From the NCBI GenBank assembly GCA_903847155.1, contig CAINCU010000014.1, positions 91,355 through 155,354 on the forward strand: a stretch of 64,000 nt of DNA. The letters run 5' to 3'. Shown piece after piece: positions 35,883 through 50,530 of this stretch (position 1 is the first letter of the stretch; each line of letters starts with the position of its first letter). A model generated the notes under the pieces. It searched no databases. It saw only the letters and a program-made list of their open reading frames with translations, and was not told where the DNA came from. The DNA is from an uncultured Gallionellaceae bacterium (lineage in GTDB: Bacteria > Pseudomonadota > Gammaproteobacteria > Burkholderiales > Gallionellaceae). Made by a program: the position numbers and the translations under genes.

Positions 35883-36938
35883 ATGAAATATTCCCCAATC
35901 CTTTTTGCACTACCGCTGGTGCTTGTCGCTTGCAGCAAGGAAGCACCACCGCCCGCCGACATCGAGCGTCCGGCTGCCACCATCGTGGTGGGCGCATTGG
36001 GCGGCGAACAAAGCAACGTGTATAGCGGCGAGGTGCGTGCGCGTTTTGAAACGGTGCTGGGCTTCCGCATCGGCGGAAAAATCATCGAACGCAGGATGGA
36101 TGTTGGTGCCAAGGTGAAGGCAGGACAATTGCTGGCACGTCTGGATGCCGCCGATACCGGTTTGCAGGAAAGCGCCGCGAGCGCGCAGTTGCGTCTGGCC
36201 GAAGATGAAGTAAAACGCTACCGCGAGTTGCGCGACCAGGGTTTCGTCAGCCAGTCCGCGCTGGATGCCAAGGAAACCGCGCTGAAATCTGCTGCCGCGC
36301 AGGCCGGTCTGGCGCGTAATCAGGCGGATTACACCAGCCTGTTGTCGGATCGCAGCGGTGTGGTGTCGGCCACACTGGCCGAGGTGGGGCAGGTGGTCAG
36401 CGCCGGGCAGCCGGTGCTGCGCGTGGCGCAGAACGGCGAACGCGAGGTGTTGATCGCTATTCCCGAGTCGCGCTATAACACCGTTAAAGTCGGCATGCCG
36501 GCGCAGATCGAAATGGATACGGACGGCGGCAAGCTGCGCCAGCTTGCCGGGCATGTGCGCGAGATTTCGCCCGCCGCCGATCCGGCAAGCCGCACCTATG
36601 CGGCGCGTGTGGCGTTCGACACCCAGCATTCGCTGGTCGCTTTGGGCATGACGGCGCGCGTGCGCCTCAACTCCGGTGCGAAAGCGGAAGCCAAACAATC
36701 CAGCGTATTCCGCGTGCCGCTAACCGCCATTTTTCAGCAAGGCGACAAGGCGGCGGTATGGGTCGTGGCAGCGGATCGCAGCGTGTCGCTGCGTCCGGTC
36801 GTGCTGGCAGCCTACCGCGACGATGGCGCGCTGATCAGCAGCGGCATCGCGGCAGGCGAGCGCATCGTCAGCGCGGGCGTGCACAAGCTCACGGCGGGCG
36901 AAAAGATCCAAATCATCGACAACGGTAAAGCGCTATGA
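35883..36938 (+). CDS. RND efflux periplasmic adaptor lipoprotein
   Basis: A 351-residue membrane-fusion protein. The N-terminus is a lipoprotein signal (LPLVLVACSKEA, lipobox LVAC). Then follow the beta-barrel and lipoyl-like halves (GFRIGGKIIERRMDVGAKVK, and SGVVSATLAEVGQVVSAGQP), separated by a short alpha-hairpin. It links the inner-membrane pump to an outer-membrane channel, which is not encoded nearby. It overlaps the pump gene by four bases (ATGA). Confidence 0.93.
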   Translation: MKYSPILFALPLVLVACSKEAPPPADIERPAATIVVGALGGEQSNVYSGEVRARFETVLGFRIGGKIIERRMDVGAKVKAGQLLARLDAADTGLQESAASAQLRLAEDEVKRYRELRDQGFVSQSALDAKETALKSAAAQAGLARNQADYTSLLSDRSGVVSATLAEVGQVVSAGQPVLRVAQNGEREVLIAIPESRYNTVKVGMPAQIEMDTDGGKLRQLAGHVREISPAADPASRTYAARVAFDTQHSLVALGMTARVRLNSGAKAEAKQSSVFRVPLTAIFQQGDKAAVWVVAADRSVSLRPVVLAAYRDDGALISSGIAAGERIVSAGVHKLTAGEKIQIIDNGKAL

Positions 36939-39900
36939 AGTTGCCCAATCTTTCCGAATGGGCGCTGAAGCACCAGTCGATGGTGGTGTACCTGATCATC
37001 ACGCTGAGCATTGCCGGGGTGCTGTCCTATCTCAATCTCGGTCGCGCGGAAGACCCCAATTTCACGTTCAAAGTGATGGTGGTGCGCACCTTGTGGCCGG
37101 GCGCGACAGCGCAGGAGGTCGAGCGCGAGCTGACCGAGCGCATCGAAAAGAAGTTGCAGGAAACGCCGTGGGTGGACGTGCTGCGCTCCGCCTCCAAGCC
37201 GGGCGAGTCGCTGGTGTTCGTCGTACTCAAGGATTACACGCCGAAAGCAGAAGTGCCTGAGTCGTGGCGCCAGGTGCGCAAAAAACTGGACGACATCCAT
37301 TACACACTACCCACCGGTGTGCAGGGTCCGTTCCCTAATGACGAATTCGGCGATGTGCAGATCAACATCTTCGCGCTCACCGGCGACGGCTACGACCTCG
37401 CCTCGTTGCGCCGCTATGCCGAGCGTATGGCGCTGGAACTGCGCCGCGTGAAAGATGTGAAGCGCGTCGAGTTGATCGGAGTGCAGGATGAGAAAATTTA
37501 CATTGATGTCGCGCCCAACAAGATGGCATCGTTGGGCATCTCGCCCCTGCAAGTGGCCGATGCGCTGCAAAAGCAAAATACCGTTAATCCCGCCGGATTC
37601 ATCGAGACCGATAGCGACCGCATCCGCATGCGCGTGAGCGGCAGCTTCGACAGCGTGGAGCGCGTGCGCAACACCGATTTAATGGTGAACGGCCAGCATT
37701 TCCGCCTCGGCGATATCGCCAAAGTGAGTCGCGGCCTGACCGATCCGCCCAGCCCGCAGATGCGCTATGCCGGGCAACCCGCCATTGGTGTCGGCGTAGT
37801 GATGGATAAAGGCGGCGATGTGATCCATCTGGGCGAAAACCTGCGCCATGAAATGGCACGCATCAGCAAGGAATTGCCGGTCGGTGTCGATGTCCATACC
37901 GTGGCCGACCAACCGCAAGTGGTGGATGGTTCCATCCATTTGTTCGAGAGTTCGCTCACCGAGGCCGTGCTGATCGTGCTGGCGGTGTCGTTCCTGAGTC
38001 TGGGCATGCGCACCGGCATGGTGGTGGCGCTGTCGATACCGCTGGTGCTGGCAATCACCTTCTTCGCCATGAAAGTGTTCGGCATCGACTTGCAGCGCAT
38101 TTCGCTGGGCGCGCTGGTCATCGCGCTGGGCTTGCTGGTGGACGATGCCATCATCGCGGTGGAGATGATGGTGGTGAAAATGGAGCAGGGCTGGGACCGC
38201 TTCAAGGCGGCGACTTTCGCCTATACCTCGACCGCATTCCCGATGCTGACCGGCACGCTGATTACCGCCGTGGCATTCACGCCGGTGGGTTTTTCCAAGT
38301 CGGCGGCCAGTGAATACACCATCTCGATTTTTCAGGTGGTAACCATCGCGCTACTCACCTCGTGGGTAGTGGCCGTGGTGTTCACGCCGTATCTCGGCTA
38401 CAAATTGCTCGACCCGAAAGCGCTCATCGCCAAGGCGCAGAAGCACGGCGAGGATATTTACGACACGCCGTTCTATCGCCGCTTTCGTACCTTGCTGACC
38501 TGGTGTCTGCGCAATCGCTGGAAAGTGATTGGTGCCACTGTGTTGATCTTCATTCTGTCCATGGCCGCTTTCAGCAAGTTCGTGCAGAAACAATTCTTCC
38601 CCTCGGCCAGCCGTCTGGAATTGATGGTGGATGTGTGGTTGCCGCAGGGAGCCTCGCTCAAGGCGACGGCAGCTGAAGTGCAGCGCATCGAGAAATTGCT
38701 GAAAGACGATGCGGCGGTGGAAACCTATTCGTCCTACGTCGGCAACGGCGCACCGCGTTTCTTCCTGTCGCTGGACCAGCAATTGTTCGCCGACAACTTC
38801 GGGCAGTTCGTCATCGTTACCAAAGACCTGAAGGCGCGCGAAGATTTAAAACACCGCCTCGAACAGAAATTCGCCTCGCCTGATTTCGCCGACATCCGCG
38901 TGCGCGTAGTGCGCCTGGAGAACGGCCCGCCCATCGGCTATCCGGTGCAATTCCGCGTGATGGGCGACGACCTGAGCAAGCTGCGCGACGTCTCGGGGCA
39001 GGTGGCCGACATGATGCGCGCCAACCCGAATCTGCAAAACGTCAACTACGACTGGAACGAAAAAGTGAAAAGTGTGCGCGTCGAAGTCGATCAGGACAAG
39101 GTGCGCCAACTCGGCACCTCCAGTCAGGAAATCGCGCAGGCAATGCAAGGCTGGCTTAACGGCATCGCGCTCACCCAATACCGCGAGGGCGACCAGTTGA
39201 TCGACGTGGTGTGGCGCGGTGGCGGAACGGATACAAGATCGCTGAATAGCCTGCCCGATCTAGATATTCCGCTGGCAGGCGGTCGCCATGTGCCGCTGGC
39301 ACAAGTCGCCAAATTGGTGCCGGTGCTGGAAGAAGGCATCATCTGGCGGCGCAACCGCCTGCCGACCATGACCGTGCGTGCCGATATGGAAGGTGCGATG
39401 CAACCGGCCACCGCATCGAAGCAGCTAAACGCGCAACTGGATGAGGTGCGCGCCAAACTGCCCGCCGGATTCCGCATCGAAATGGGCGGCAGTATCGAGG
39501 AATCGGCCAAGGGTGAAACCGCGCTCATGGCGGTGATACCGTTGATGCTGGTCGGCGTGATTACCCTGCTGATGATGCAGTTGCACAGCATCAGCCGCAC
39601 CGTGATCGTGCTGCTCACCGCCCCGCTGGGCTTGATCGGCGTGGCGTTGGCGCTGCTGGTGTTTCATGTGCCGTTCGGCTTCGTCGCCAACCTCGGCTTC
39701 ATCGCGCTGGCGGGCATGATCATGCGCAACTCGGTGATTCTGGTGGATCAGATCAGACAGGACGAAGACGCGGGCAAGCCGCAATGGGAAGCTATCATCG
39801 GCTCCACCGTGCGCCGTTTCCGTCCCATTGTGCTCACCGCCTCGGCTGCGATACTCGCCATGATCCCGCTCACCCGCCAGGTATTCTGGGGGCCAATGGC

Positions 39901-40006
39901 GGTGTCCATCATGGGCGGACTGGTTGTGGCGACGCTGCTGACTTGCCTGTTTCTGCCCGCGCTGTATGCGGCTTGGTATCGGGTGAAAGAGGACGCTACG
40001 GTGTGA
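36935..40006 (+). CDS. RND efflux pump permease
   Basis: A 1023-residue, 12-span inner-membrane pump. The proton-relay aspartates are in GLLVDDAIIAVEMM, and the second repeat has the span NLGFIALAGMIMRNSVILVD. The porter domains include PWVDVLRSASKPGESLVFV and ADPQ-type loops. This branch lacks the exact AcrB signature, so an organic drug, solvent or lipid substrate cannot be told apart. It forms a tetR-adaptor-pump set. Confidence 0.93.
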   Translation: MKLPNLSEWALKHQSMVVYLIITLSIAGVLSYLNLGRAEDPNFTFKVMVVRTLWPGATAQEVERELTERIEKKLQETPWVDVLRSASKPGESLVFVVLKDYTPKAEVPESWRQVRKKLDDIHYTLPTGVQGPFPNDEFGDVQINIFALTGDGYDLASLRRYAERMALELRRVKDVKRVELIGVQDEKIYIDVAPNKMASLGISPLQVADALQKQNTVNPAGFIETDSDRIRMRVSGSFDSVERVRNTDLMVNGQHFRLGDIAKVSRGLTDPPSPQMRYAGQPAIGVGVVMDKGGDVIHLGENLRHEMARISKELPVGVDVHTVADQPQVVDGSIHLFESSLTEAVLIVLAVSFLSLGMRTGMVVALSIPLVLAITFFAMKVFGIDLQRISLGALVIALGLLVDDAIIAVEMMVVKMEQGWDRFKAATFAYTSTAFPMLTGTLITAVAFTPVGFSKSAASEYTISIFQVVTIALLTSWVVAVVFTPYLGYKLLDPKALIAKAQKHGEDIYDTPFYRRFRTLLTWCLRNRWKVIGATVLIFILSMAAFSKFVQKQFFPSASRLELMVDVWLPQGASLKATAAEVQRIEKLLKDDAAVETYSSYVGNGAPRFFLSLDQQLFADNFGQFVIVTKDLKAREDLKHRLEQKFASPDFADIRVRVVRLENGPPIGYPVQFRVMGDDLSKLRDVSGQVADMMRANPNLQNVNYDWNEKVKSVRVEVDQDKVRQLGTSSQEIAQAMQGWLNGIALTQYREGDQLIDVVWRGGGTDTRSLNSLPDLDIPLAGGRHVPLAQVAKLVPVLEEGIIWRRNRLPTMTVRADMEGAMQPATASKQLNAQLDEVRAKLPAGFRIEMGGSIEESAKGETALMAVIPLMLVGVITLLMMQLHSISRTVIVLLTAPLGLIGVALALLVFHVPFGFVANLGFIALAGMIMRNSVILVDQIRQDEDAGKPQWEAIIGSTVRRFRPIVLTASAAILAMIPLTRQVFWGPMAVSIMGGLVVATLLTCLFLPALYAAWYRVKEDATV

Positions 40007-40045
40007 CATGGCGGGCGTGCGTCCGATATGGTTTAATCGCCTCCC

Positions 40046-40918
40046 ATGAAATGTCCATTCCAAACCGTCGCCATTATCGGCAAGCAGAAGTCTGTGGACG
40101 TGGCCGAGCCTATGCAGCGCCTTGGCGATTTTCTGGCTGAACGCGGCGTGCGCGTAGTGGTGGACGGGTTGTCCGCCGAGCACATCAAAGGCCACTCGTT
40201 CGAAGCACTCACGCTGGAGGAGATCGCGCAAACCGTCGACCTGGCCGTGGTCATCGGCGGCGACGGCACCATGCTCAATATCGCGCGCACGCTGGCTCCG
40301 CACGGGGTACCGCTGGTCGGGGTGAATCAGGGGCGGTTGGGATTTTTGACCGACCTGACGCTGGACAATATGCAGCAAAGTCTGGCCGCCATGCTGGAGG
40401 GCAAGTACGTCACCGAACAACGCCTGTTGCTGTCGGCACGCGTGATGCGTGAGGGCGAGGAAATATTCAGCGGGCTGGCGTTCAACGAAGTGGTGGTGCA
40501 TCGCAGCAACATCAGCAGCATGGTCGAATTCGAAGTGCGCATCGACGGCGAATATCTCTACAACCAGCGTGCCGACGGCCTCATCATTTCCACCCCGACC
40601 GGCTCCACGGCGTATGCCATGTCCGCCGGTGGCTCGATTCTGCATCCCGGTCTGGATGTATTGCAACTGGTGCCGGTGTGCCCGCACTCCCTGAGCAATC
40701 GCCCCATCGTGGTCAAGGGCAGTTCCGAGGTGGAGTTGCTGATGCACCGTTCCGGCGACATCTGCGTGCGCTACGACAGCCATACCAATTTCGATCTGCA
40801 ACTGCACGACAAGATCCTCGTCACGCGCTATGTGCAACCTGCCTGTCTGCTGCATCCAGAAGGGCATAGTTACTATCACACCCTGCGCGAAAAGCTGCTG
40901 TGGAACCAGACGCTGTGA
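40046..40918 (+). CDS. nadK: NAD kinase NadK
   Basis: Phosphorylates NAD to NADP. The 290-residue protein has GGDGTMLNIAR (the family GGDGT motif) and the substrate region ISTPTGSTAYAMSAGGSI. In betaproteobacteria nadK-recN usually stands divergent from hrcA-hemH; here the diguanylate cyclase and efflux genes lie between. Confidence 0.96.
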   Translation: MKCPFQTVAIIGKQKSVDVAEPMQRLGDFLAERGVRVVVDGLSAEHIKGHSFEALTLEEIAQTVDLAVVIGGDGTMLNIARTLAPHGVPLVGVNQGRLGFLTDLTLDNMQQSLAAMLEGKYVTEQRLLLSARVMREGEEIFSGLAFNEVVVHRSNISSMVEFEVRIDGEYLYNQRADGLIISTPTGSTAYAMSAGGSILHPGLDVLQLVPVCPHSLSNRPIVVKGSSEVELLMHRSGDICVRYDSHTNFDLQLHDKILVTRYVQPACLLHPEGHSYYHTLREKLLWNQTL

Positions 40919-40941
40919 TGAACCCGCAACATTCATTAGCC

Positions 40942-41058
40942 CGTCATTCCGGCGCAGGCCGGAATCCAGCGTTTCTATTCGATATGCTTTTTGATATTTG
41001 TCCTTGCTGTGCAAGGGCTTCTATTTTCGACTGGATTCCGGCCTGCGCCGGAATGACG
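40942..41058. repeat. 117-bp element with 28-bp perfect terminal inverted repeats
   Basis: The 28-mer starting CGTCATTCCGGCGCAGGCC at 40942-40969 is repeated as its exact complement at 41031-41058. It contains ATTCCGG...CCGGAAT sub-palindromes. Such elements are widespread intergenic repeats in proteobacteria. It separates nadK from recN and could form a long hairpin. Confidence 0.9.
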
Positions 41059-41074
41059 AAAGTTTAGATTTTTT

Positions 41075-42736
41075 ATGCTCAAGTATCTTTCCATCCGAGA
41101 TTTCGTCATTGTTGAGTCTCTTGAACTCGACTTCACCTCCGGCTTCACCGCGCTGACCGGCGAAACCGGCGCGGGCAAATCCATCCTGATCGACGCACTG
41201 TCGCTGGCCTTGGGCGAACGCGGCGACGCGGGCATGGTGCGCAGCGGTTGCGAGCGCGCCGAGATCGCTGCCGAATTCGATATTGCCGCATTGCCGCAAG
41301 TGAAAAGCTGGTTGCGCGAACAGGAGCTGGAGGCTGATGAAGGCGTGTGCCTGTTGCGCCGCACGCTGGATGCGGGCGGACGCTCGCGCGGCTTCATCAA
41401 CGGCAGCAGCGCCACGCTGCAACAACTGCGCGCCGCTGCAGATTTTCTACTGGATATCCACGGTCAGCACGCGCACCAATCCCTGTTGCGCGCCGATGCG
41501 CAACGCGAATTGCTGGACAGCCATGCCGGACTTACCAAGGACAGCGATCAAGTCGCCGAACACTACAAGGCATGGCAGACATTGCACCGCCGCCGCAGCC
41601 AGTTACAACAGAATGCCGAAGCTGTCGCCGCCGAACGCGAGTTGCTGGCTTTCCAGCGGCGCGAACTGGAGACGCTGAATTTTGTCTTGGCCGAGTGGGA
41701 AAGTTTGCAGGCCGACCACGCGCGTTTGTCGCATGCAGCGAGTCTGCTGGAGACGGCGCAGTTCGGCGTGGAAATCTTGAGCGAGTCGGACAGCGCCTGT
41801 CTGGCGCAACTGAATGCGCTGGTGGCGCGCTTGCACGCCGGGCTGGAATTCGATACCTCGCTGCAAGACACGCTGGCCATTCTGCAAAGCGCACAAAACG
41901 AATTGCAGGAAGCGGTGTACGCCTTGCGCCACTATCAGGAAAAACTGGATGCCGACCCGCAGCAGATGCGCGCGCAGGAACAGCGCATCGCCGACGTGAT
42001 GGAAGCCGTACGCAAATACCGCGTCAAGCCGGAGCAGTTGCCTCAAACGCTGGCGGACATTGTGGCGCGTCTGGATGAATTGGGCGGCAGCGCCGACATG
42101 GCCGAGCTGTCCAAGCAGGAAACGGCAGCGCACAGCGCCTATCAGGCGGCAGCGAAAAAACTCAGCGCCGCGCGCACGGTCGCCGCCAAGAAGTTATCGG
42201 CTGAAATTACCAGTGCCATGCAAACGCTGGCGATGCAGGGCGGGCAGTTCGCCGTGGCGTTGTTGCCGCTGGCCGAAGGCAATGTACACGGTTTGGAAAG
42301 CGTGGAATTGCAGGTCGCCGCCAATCAGGGGTCGCCCATGCGCAGCCTGGCGAAAGTGGCTTCCGGCGGCGAATTGTCGCGCATCAGTTTGGCGATTCAG
42401 GTCGCCGCCAGCAGCGCCGCCAGTGTGCCGACGCTGATCTTCGACGAAGTGGACAGCGGCATCGGCGGGCGCGTGGCGGAGATCGTCGGCAGTTTGCTCA
42501 AACAACTGGGCAAGCGCCATCAAGTGCTGTGCGTCACCCATCTGCCGCAAGTGGCGGCGCAGGCCGACCATCAATGGCAAGTGAGCAAGGCGGTGGTAAA
42601 AGGCACCACCCTGAGCCATATTCAGGTGCTGAACAGCGAGCAGCGCACCGAAGAAATCGCGCGCATGCTGGGTGGTGCCAAGATCACCGAAACCACGCGC
42701 AAGCACGCGGCGGAAATGTTGGGCAGCGCGGCTTGA
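41075..42736 (+). CDS. recN: DNA repair protein RecN
   Basis: An SMC-like ATPase of 553 residues for double-strand break repair. Walker A is GETGAGKS, the signature region is KVASGGELSRISLAIQ, and Walker B is LIFDEVDSGIGG. A long coiled coil fills the middle (about 150-350). It starts 17 bases after the repeat element. Confidence 0.96.
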   Translation: MLKYLSIRDFVIVESLELDFTSGFTALTGETGAGKSILIDALSLALGERGDAGMVRSGCERAEIAAEFDIAALPQVKSWLREQELEADEGVCLLRRTLDAGGRSRGFINGSSATLQQLRAAADFLLDIHGQHAHQSLLRADAQRELLDSHAGLTKDSDQVAEHYKAWQTLHRRRSQLQQNAEAVAAERELLAFQRRELETLNFVLAEWESLQADHARLSHAASLLETAQFGVEILSESDSACLAQLNALVARLHAGLEFDTSLQDTLAILQSAQNELQEAVYALRHYQEKLDADPQQMRAQEQRIADVMEAVRKYRVKPEQLPQTLADIVARLDELGGSADMAELSKQETAAHSAYQAAAKKLSAARTVAAKKLSAEITSAMQTLAMQGGQFAVALLPLAEGNVHGLESVELQVAANQGSPMRSLAKVASGGELSRISLAIQVAASSAASVPTLIFDEVDSGIGGRVAEIVGSLLKQLGKRHQVLCVTHLPQVAAQADHQWQVSKAVVKGTTLSHIQVLNSEQRTEEIARMLGGAKITETTRKHAAEMLGSAA

Positions 42737-42786
42737 GGTATCATGCAGCACATTTTTGTAACAGCCATATCGAGATATAAACCCCA

Positions 42787-43936
<1,150 letters not shown>

Positions 43937-43974
43937 TCCGCATTGCGTCGCAGATTTTAATTTGGAGGACAGCT

Positions 43975-44517
43975 ATGAATAATTCCTGGAATTGGGCCGG
44001 TCGCTACGTGGCGGTCATTGTGGTGACGCTGGTATTGGCCGCTGCTTTGGGCAGCATGGACCTGTTTGAGAAGACCACGGTTTTTGGCGGCAAATTGACG
44101 GCTGCGCATCTGGTGCGCTTCCTGGGATATGCCACTGCATTGGTGGCGTTCTGGTTGTTGGGACAGCGCACGGCGATCTCATTGCGGCAACAAGGCGGAC
44201 GCTGGTCATCCTTGCAGCATTTGATCCTGCCAGTGGTGAGCCTGATCTTTGTCGCCTCCGCCTATTCGGTGCTGCTGCTGTTGCTCAAACCATTCATGGA
44301 TGCTGGTCTGCACAACCTCTACAACTGGCTGTTTATCGCGGCCATTCTTGCCGCAGCGGCATGGCTGGTGATGGCGGTATTGAATCAATCGTCCATGTTG
44401 ACTGAGGCGTTCACCTCATCCGGCAAAAGCAACGCGTGCCCGGAATGCGGTGCCAACTGCGAGGCAGGAGCCAAGTTCTGCAAGTCCTGCGGTCATAAGC
44501 TGGCTGCTGCCGCATAG
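43975..44517 (+). CDS. Membrane protein with C-terminal zinc ribbon
   Basis: A 180-residue protein with four predicted spans (VAVIVVTLVLAAALGSMD; LVRFLGYATALVAFWLLG; LILPVVSLIFVASAYSVLLL; LFIAAILAAAAWLVMAVL) and a C-terminal zinc ribbon (CPECGANCEAGAKFCKSCG). ATG 43975 follows TTTGGAGGACAGCT. The frame is open further upstream inside dapB but is not credible there. I do not know a named function. Confidence 0.85.
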   Translation: MNNSWNWAGRYVAVIVVTLVLAAALGSMDLFEKTTVFGGKLTAAHLVRFLGYATALVAFWLLGQRTAISLRQQGGRWSSLQHLILPVVSLIFVASAYSVLLLLLKPFMDAGLHNLYNWLFIAAILAAAAWLVMAVLNQSSMLTEAFTSSGKSNACPECGANCEAGAKFCKSCGHKLAAAA

Positions 44518-44525
44518 AGTAGCCG

Positions 44526-45059
44526 TTAAACGGCGAGCATCTTGATGCCGATCAGGATCAACACTATCCCGCCGAAAATTTCCGCCTTGCTTTCCAGCCA
44601 CGTGCCGCTGCGCTTGCCGATAACGACCCCCGCCCAGCTGAACGCGAAAGTGGTCACGCCGATGATCAGGCAGGCCAGATAGGCGTTGATGTTCAGTAAC
44701 GTCAGACTGAAACCGGCGGCCATGGCATCGATGCTGGTGGCGATGGCGAGCAGCAGCATCATCTTGTTGGTGATCGCCGTGATGTTCTCTTCAATGCCTT
44801 CCTGCAATCCTTCGTAAATCATCTTGGCACCGATCAGCGCCAGCAAGCCGAAAGCGATCCAGTGCGCGTAGGCATCGACCCAAGCCAGTACTCCCTTACC
44901 ACCCAGGTAACCGATGAACGGCATCAGCGCCTGAAACGAACCGAAGAACAACCCGGACTTCAAACCCAAGCCACGGTGGCCTCCTTTCGAGCCGAGGCCG
45001 ATGGAAACGGCAAAGGCATCCATGCTCAGTGCTATAGCCAAAACGATTACTTCGAACAT
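44526..45059 (-). CDS. mntP: Manganese efflux pump MntP
   Basis: A 177-residue, six-span exporter. The two homologous halves carry the metal-site motifs [11 protein letters not shown] and [10 protein letters not shown]. It is convergent with the zinc-ribbon gene. A TATAAT box lies upstream in its leader; a manganese riboswitch is often found there in other species, but I do not see one. Confidence 0.94.
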   Translation of the reverse strand: MFEVIVLAIALSMDAFAVSIGLGSKGGHRGLGLKSGLFFGSFQALMPFIGYLGGKGVLAWVDAYAHWIAFGLLALIGAKMIYEGLQEGIEENITAITNKMMLLLAIATSIDAMAAGFSLTLLNINAYLACLIIGVTTFAFSWAGVVIGKRSGTWLESKAEIFGGIVLILIGIKMLAV

Positions 45060-45125
45060 ATCGGGACTTTCTATTTAGCTATTCAAAATTGCTCCCTGTT
45101 TGACAGGGTCGCGCAGAGGCGGCGC

Positions 45126-45131
45126 ATTATA
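45126..45131 (-). promoter_or_regulatory. Possible -10 element of mntP
   Basis: On the minus strand the context is GCCCTATAATGCGCC, 67 bases before the mntP start. A small CCCTGT-CAA-ACAGGG hairpin lies between it and the gene. No good -35 is seen. Confidence 0.4.
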
Positions 45132-45213
45132 GGGCACCCACATTTGCATTTGCGGTGTCGTCGTCAGCTTGGTTTTGGCGGCGGAATTTCATTTTTCAAA
45201 ACACATCATCACG

Positions 45214-45290
45214 GGAACGCCCGTCAATAGGCGATCTACGTTAGTCGATTGATGGAGATTGCCGTTTTTATTGGCTTTGCATCAAGGTAC
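45214..45290. repeat. Dispersed repeat, copy 3
   Basis: Units GCCCGTCAATAGGCGATCTACG and TTGCCGTTTTTATTGGC occur 41 bases apart, in the same order and spacing as copies 2, 4 and 5. It lies between mntP and the carA promoter. Confidence 0.85.
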
Positions 45291-45377
45291 GTTCTGCAAT
45301 TTTCCCGTTTTATGGTCTGTGTTGTTTCAGCGCAGCTTTGCTTGCATGCTCGTAGAAGCTGGGACTCGCCGCCGGAT

Positions 45378-45406
45378 TTGATGGGATAGCTCGTTTCGGC
45401 TATAAT
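45378..45406 (+). promoter_or_regulatory. Sigma-70 promoter of carAB
   Basis: TTGATG and TATAAT with a 17-base spacer, 72 bases before the carA start. It is the best sigma-70 promoter in the window. Confidence 0.75.
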
Positions 45407-45420
45407 GCGCGCCAATTCAA

Positions 45421-45450
45421 AAGCGGGATGAACACACGGTTCTCCCGCTT
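45421..45450 (+). promoter_or_regulatory. Leader hairpin upstream of carA
   Basis: AAGCGGGA pairs with TCCCGCTT across a 14-base loop, followed by CTTTATG. It lies in the untranslated leader between promoter and ribosome-binding site, so it could attenuate or stabilise carAB mRNA. No leader peptide is evident. Confidence 0.45.
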
Positions 45451-45477
45451 CTTTATGTCCAGTTCAAGGAGCATCCG

Positions 45478-46608
<1,131 letters not shown>

Positions 46609-46615
46609 CCGCAGC

Positions 46616-46667
46616 GACACAGAGACGCAGAGCAGAACTCTGTGCTTTTCCTCTGTGTCTCTGTGTC
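46616..46667 (+). repeat. Hairpin between carA and carB
   Basis: GACACAGAGACGCAGAG (46616) is complementary with one mismatch to CTCTGTGTCTCTGTGTC (46651), a 17-bp stem with an 18-base loop. It resembles known dispersed repeats of this type and may shape the CarA:CarB ratio or mRNA decay. Confidence 0.7.
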
Positions 46668-46684
46668 TCAATGGTGAATGATTT

Positions 46685-49906
<3,222 letters not shown>

Positions 49907-49930
49907 ATTCGCGTAGCGATTCGTTTGCTT

Positions 49931-49952
49931 CCTCGCCCGCTTGCGGGAGAGG
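49931..49952. repeat. Short REP-like palindrome
   Basis: CCTCGCCCGCTTGCGGGAGAGG, bases forming an imperfect hairpin; related palindromes (CTCCCGC...GCGGGAG) occur at 56706 and 63802-63907. Confidence 0.6.
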
Positions 49953-49967
49953 ATTGCGGTGAGGGAA

Positions 49968-49991
49968 ACGGGCATGGCAAGCCATGCCCGT
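49968..49991 (+). terminator. Hairpin between carB and greA
   Basis: An 11-bp perfect stem, ACGGGCATGGC with AA loop and complement. The following GGAAAAATAG is not a T-run, so a regulatory role in the greA leader is as likely as termination of carAB. Confidence 0.5.
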
Positions 49992-50018
49992 GGAAAAATA
50001 GAAGAAGGGAAGTACAGC

Positions 50019-50495
50019 ATGAGCAAGATTCCATTAACCGTTGTCGGCGCAGAGCGGTTGCGCAACGAATTGCACCGCCTGAAGACGGTGGAAAGACCTT
50101 CAGTCATCAACGCGATCTCGGAAGCGCGCGCTCAAGGCGATCTGTCGGAGAATGCCGAATACGATGCGGCGAAGGAAAAACAGTCGTTTGTCGAAGGGCG
50201 TATCGTCGAATTGGAGTTCAAGCTGGGCAGCGCGCAGATCATCGATCCCAAGACGCTCAATGCGGATGGCCGCTGCGTGTTTGGTTCGACGGTGATTCTG
50301 GAAGACACCATCAACGGTGACGTGGTGACATATCAGATCGTCGGTGAAGATGAAGCCGACATCAAGCACCGCAAGATTTCCATCAGTTCACCGATCGCGC
50401 GTGCGCTGATCGGCAAGAGTGAAGGCGATATTGCGGAAGTGAAGGCACCGGGCGGTATTCGGGAATATGAAGTAGTGGAGGTGCAGTATATCTAG
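50019..50495 (+). CDS. greA: Transcription elongation factor GreA
   Basis: A 158-residue factor that rescues stalled RNA polymerase. The N-terminal coiled coil has EARAQGDLSENAEYDAAKEK with the acidic tip, and the C-terminal FKBP-like domain holds SPIARALIGKSEGD. ATG 50019 follows AAGGGAAGTACAGC. The longer frame from TTG 49941 crosses the hairpin and is rejected. Confidence 0.96.
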   Translation: MSKIPLTVVGAERLRNELHRLKTVERPSVINAISEARAQGDLSENAEYDAAKEKQSFVEGRIVELEFKLGSAQIIDPKTLNADGRCVFGSTVILEDTINGDVVTYQIVGEDEADIKHRKISISSPIARALIGKSEGDIAEVKAPGGIREYEVVEVQYI

Positions 50496-50530
50496 CCTCT
50501 CCAACCTCATCCCATTGTCAGGGGTTGGGT

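Noticed and set aside
39425..41014. 529-codon minus-strand frame opposite the RND pump and nadK
   Set aside because: It spans two well-supported genes and their gap, and its product is His/Gln/Arg-rich, typical of an antisense shadow.
45060..45140. Manganese (yybP-ykoY) riboswitch in the mntP leader
   Set aside because: Only a small CCCTGT hairpin is present; the conserved loop sequences were not found.
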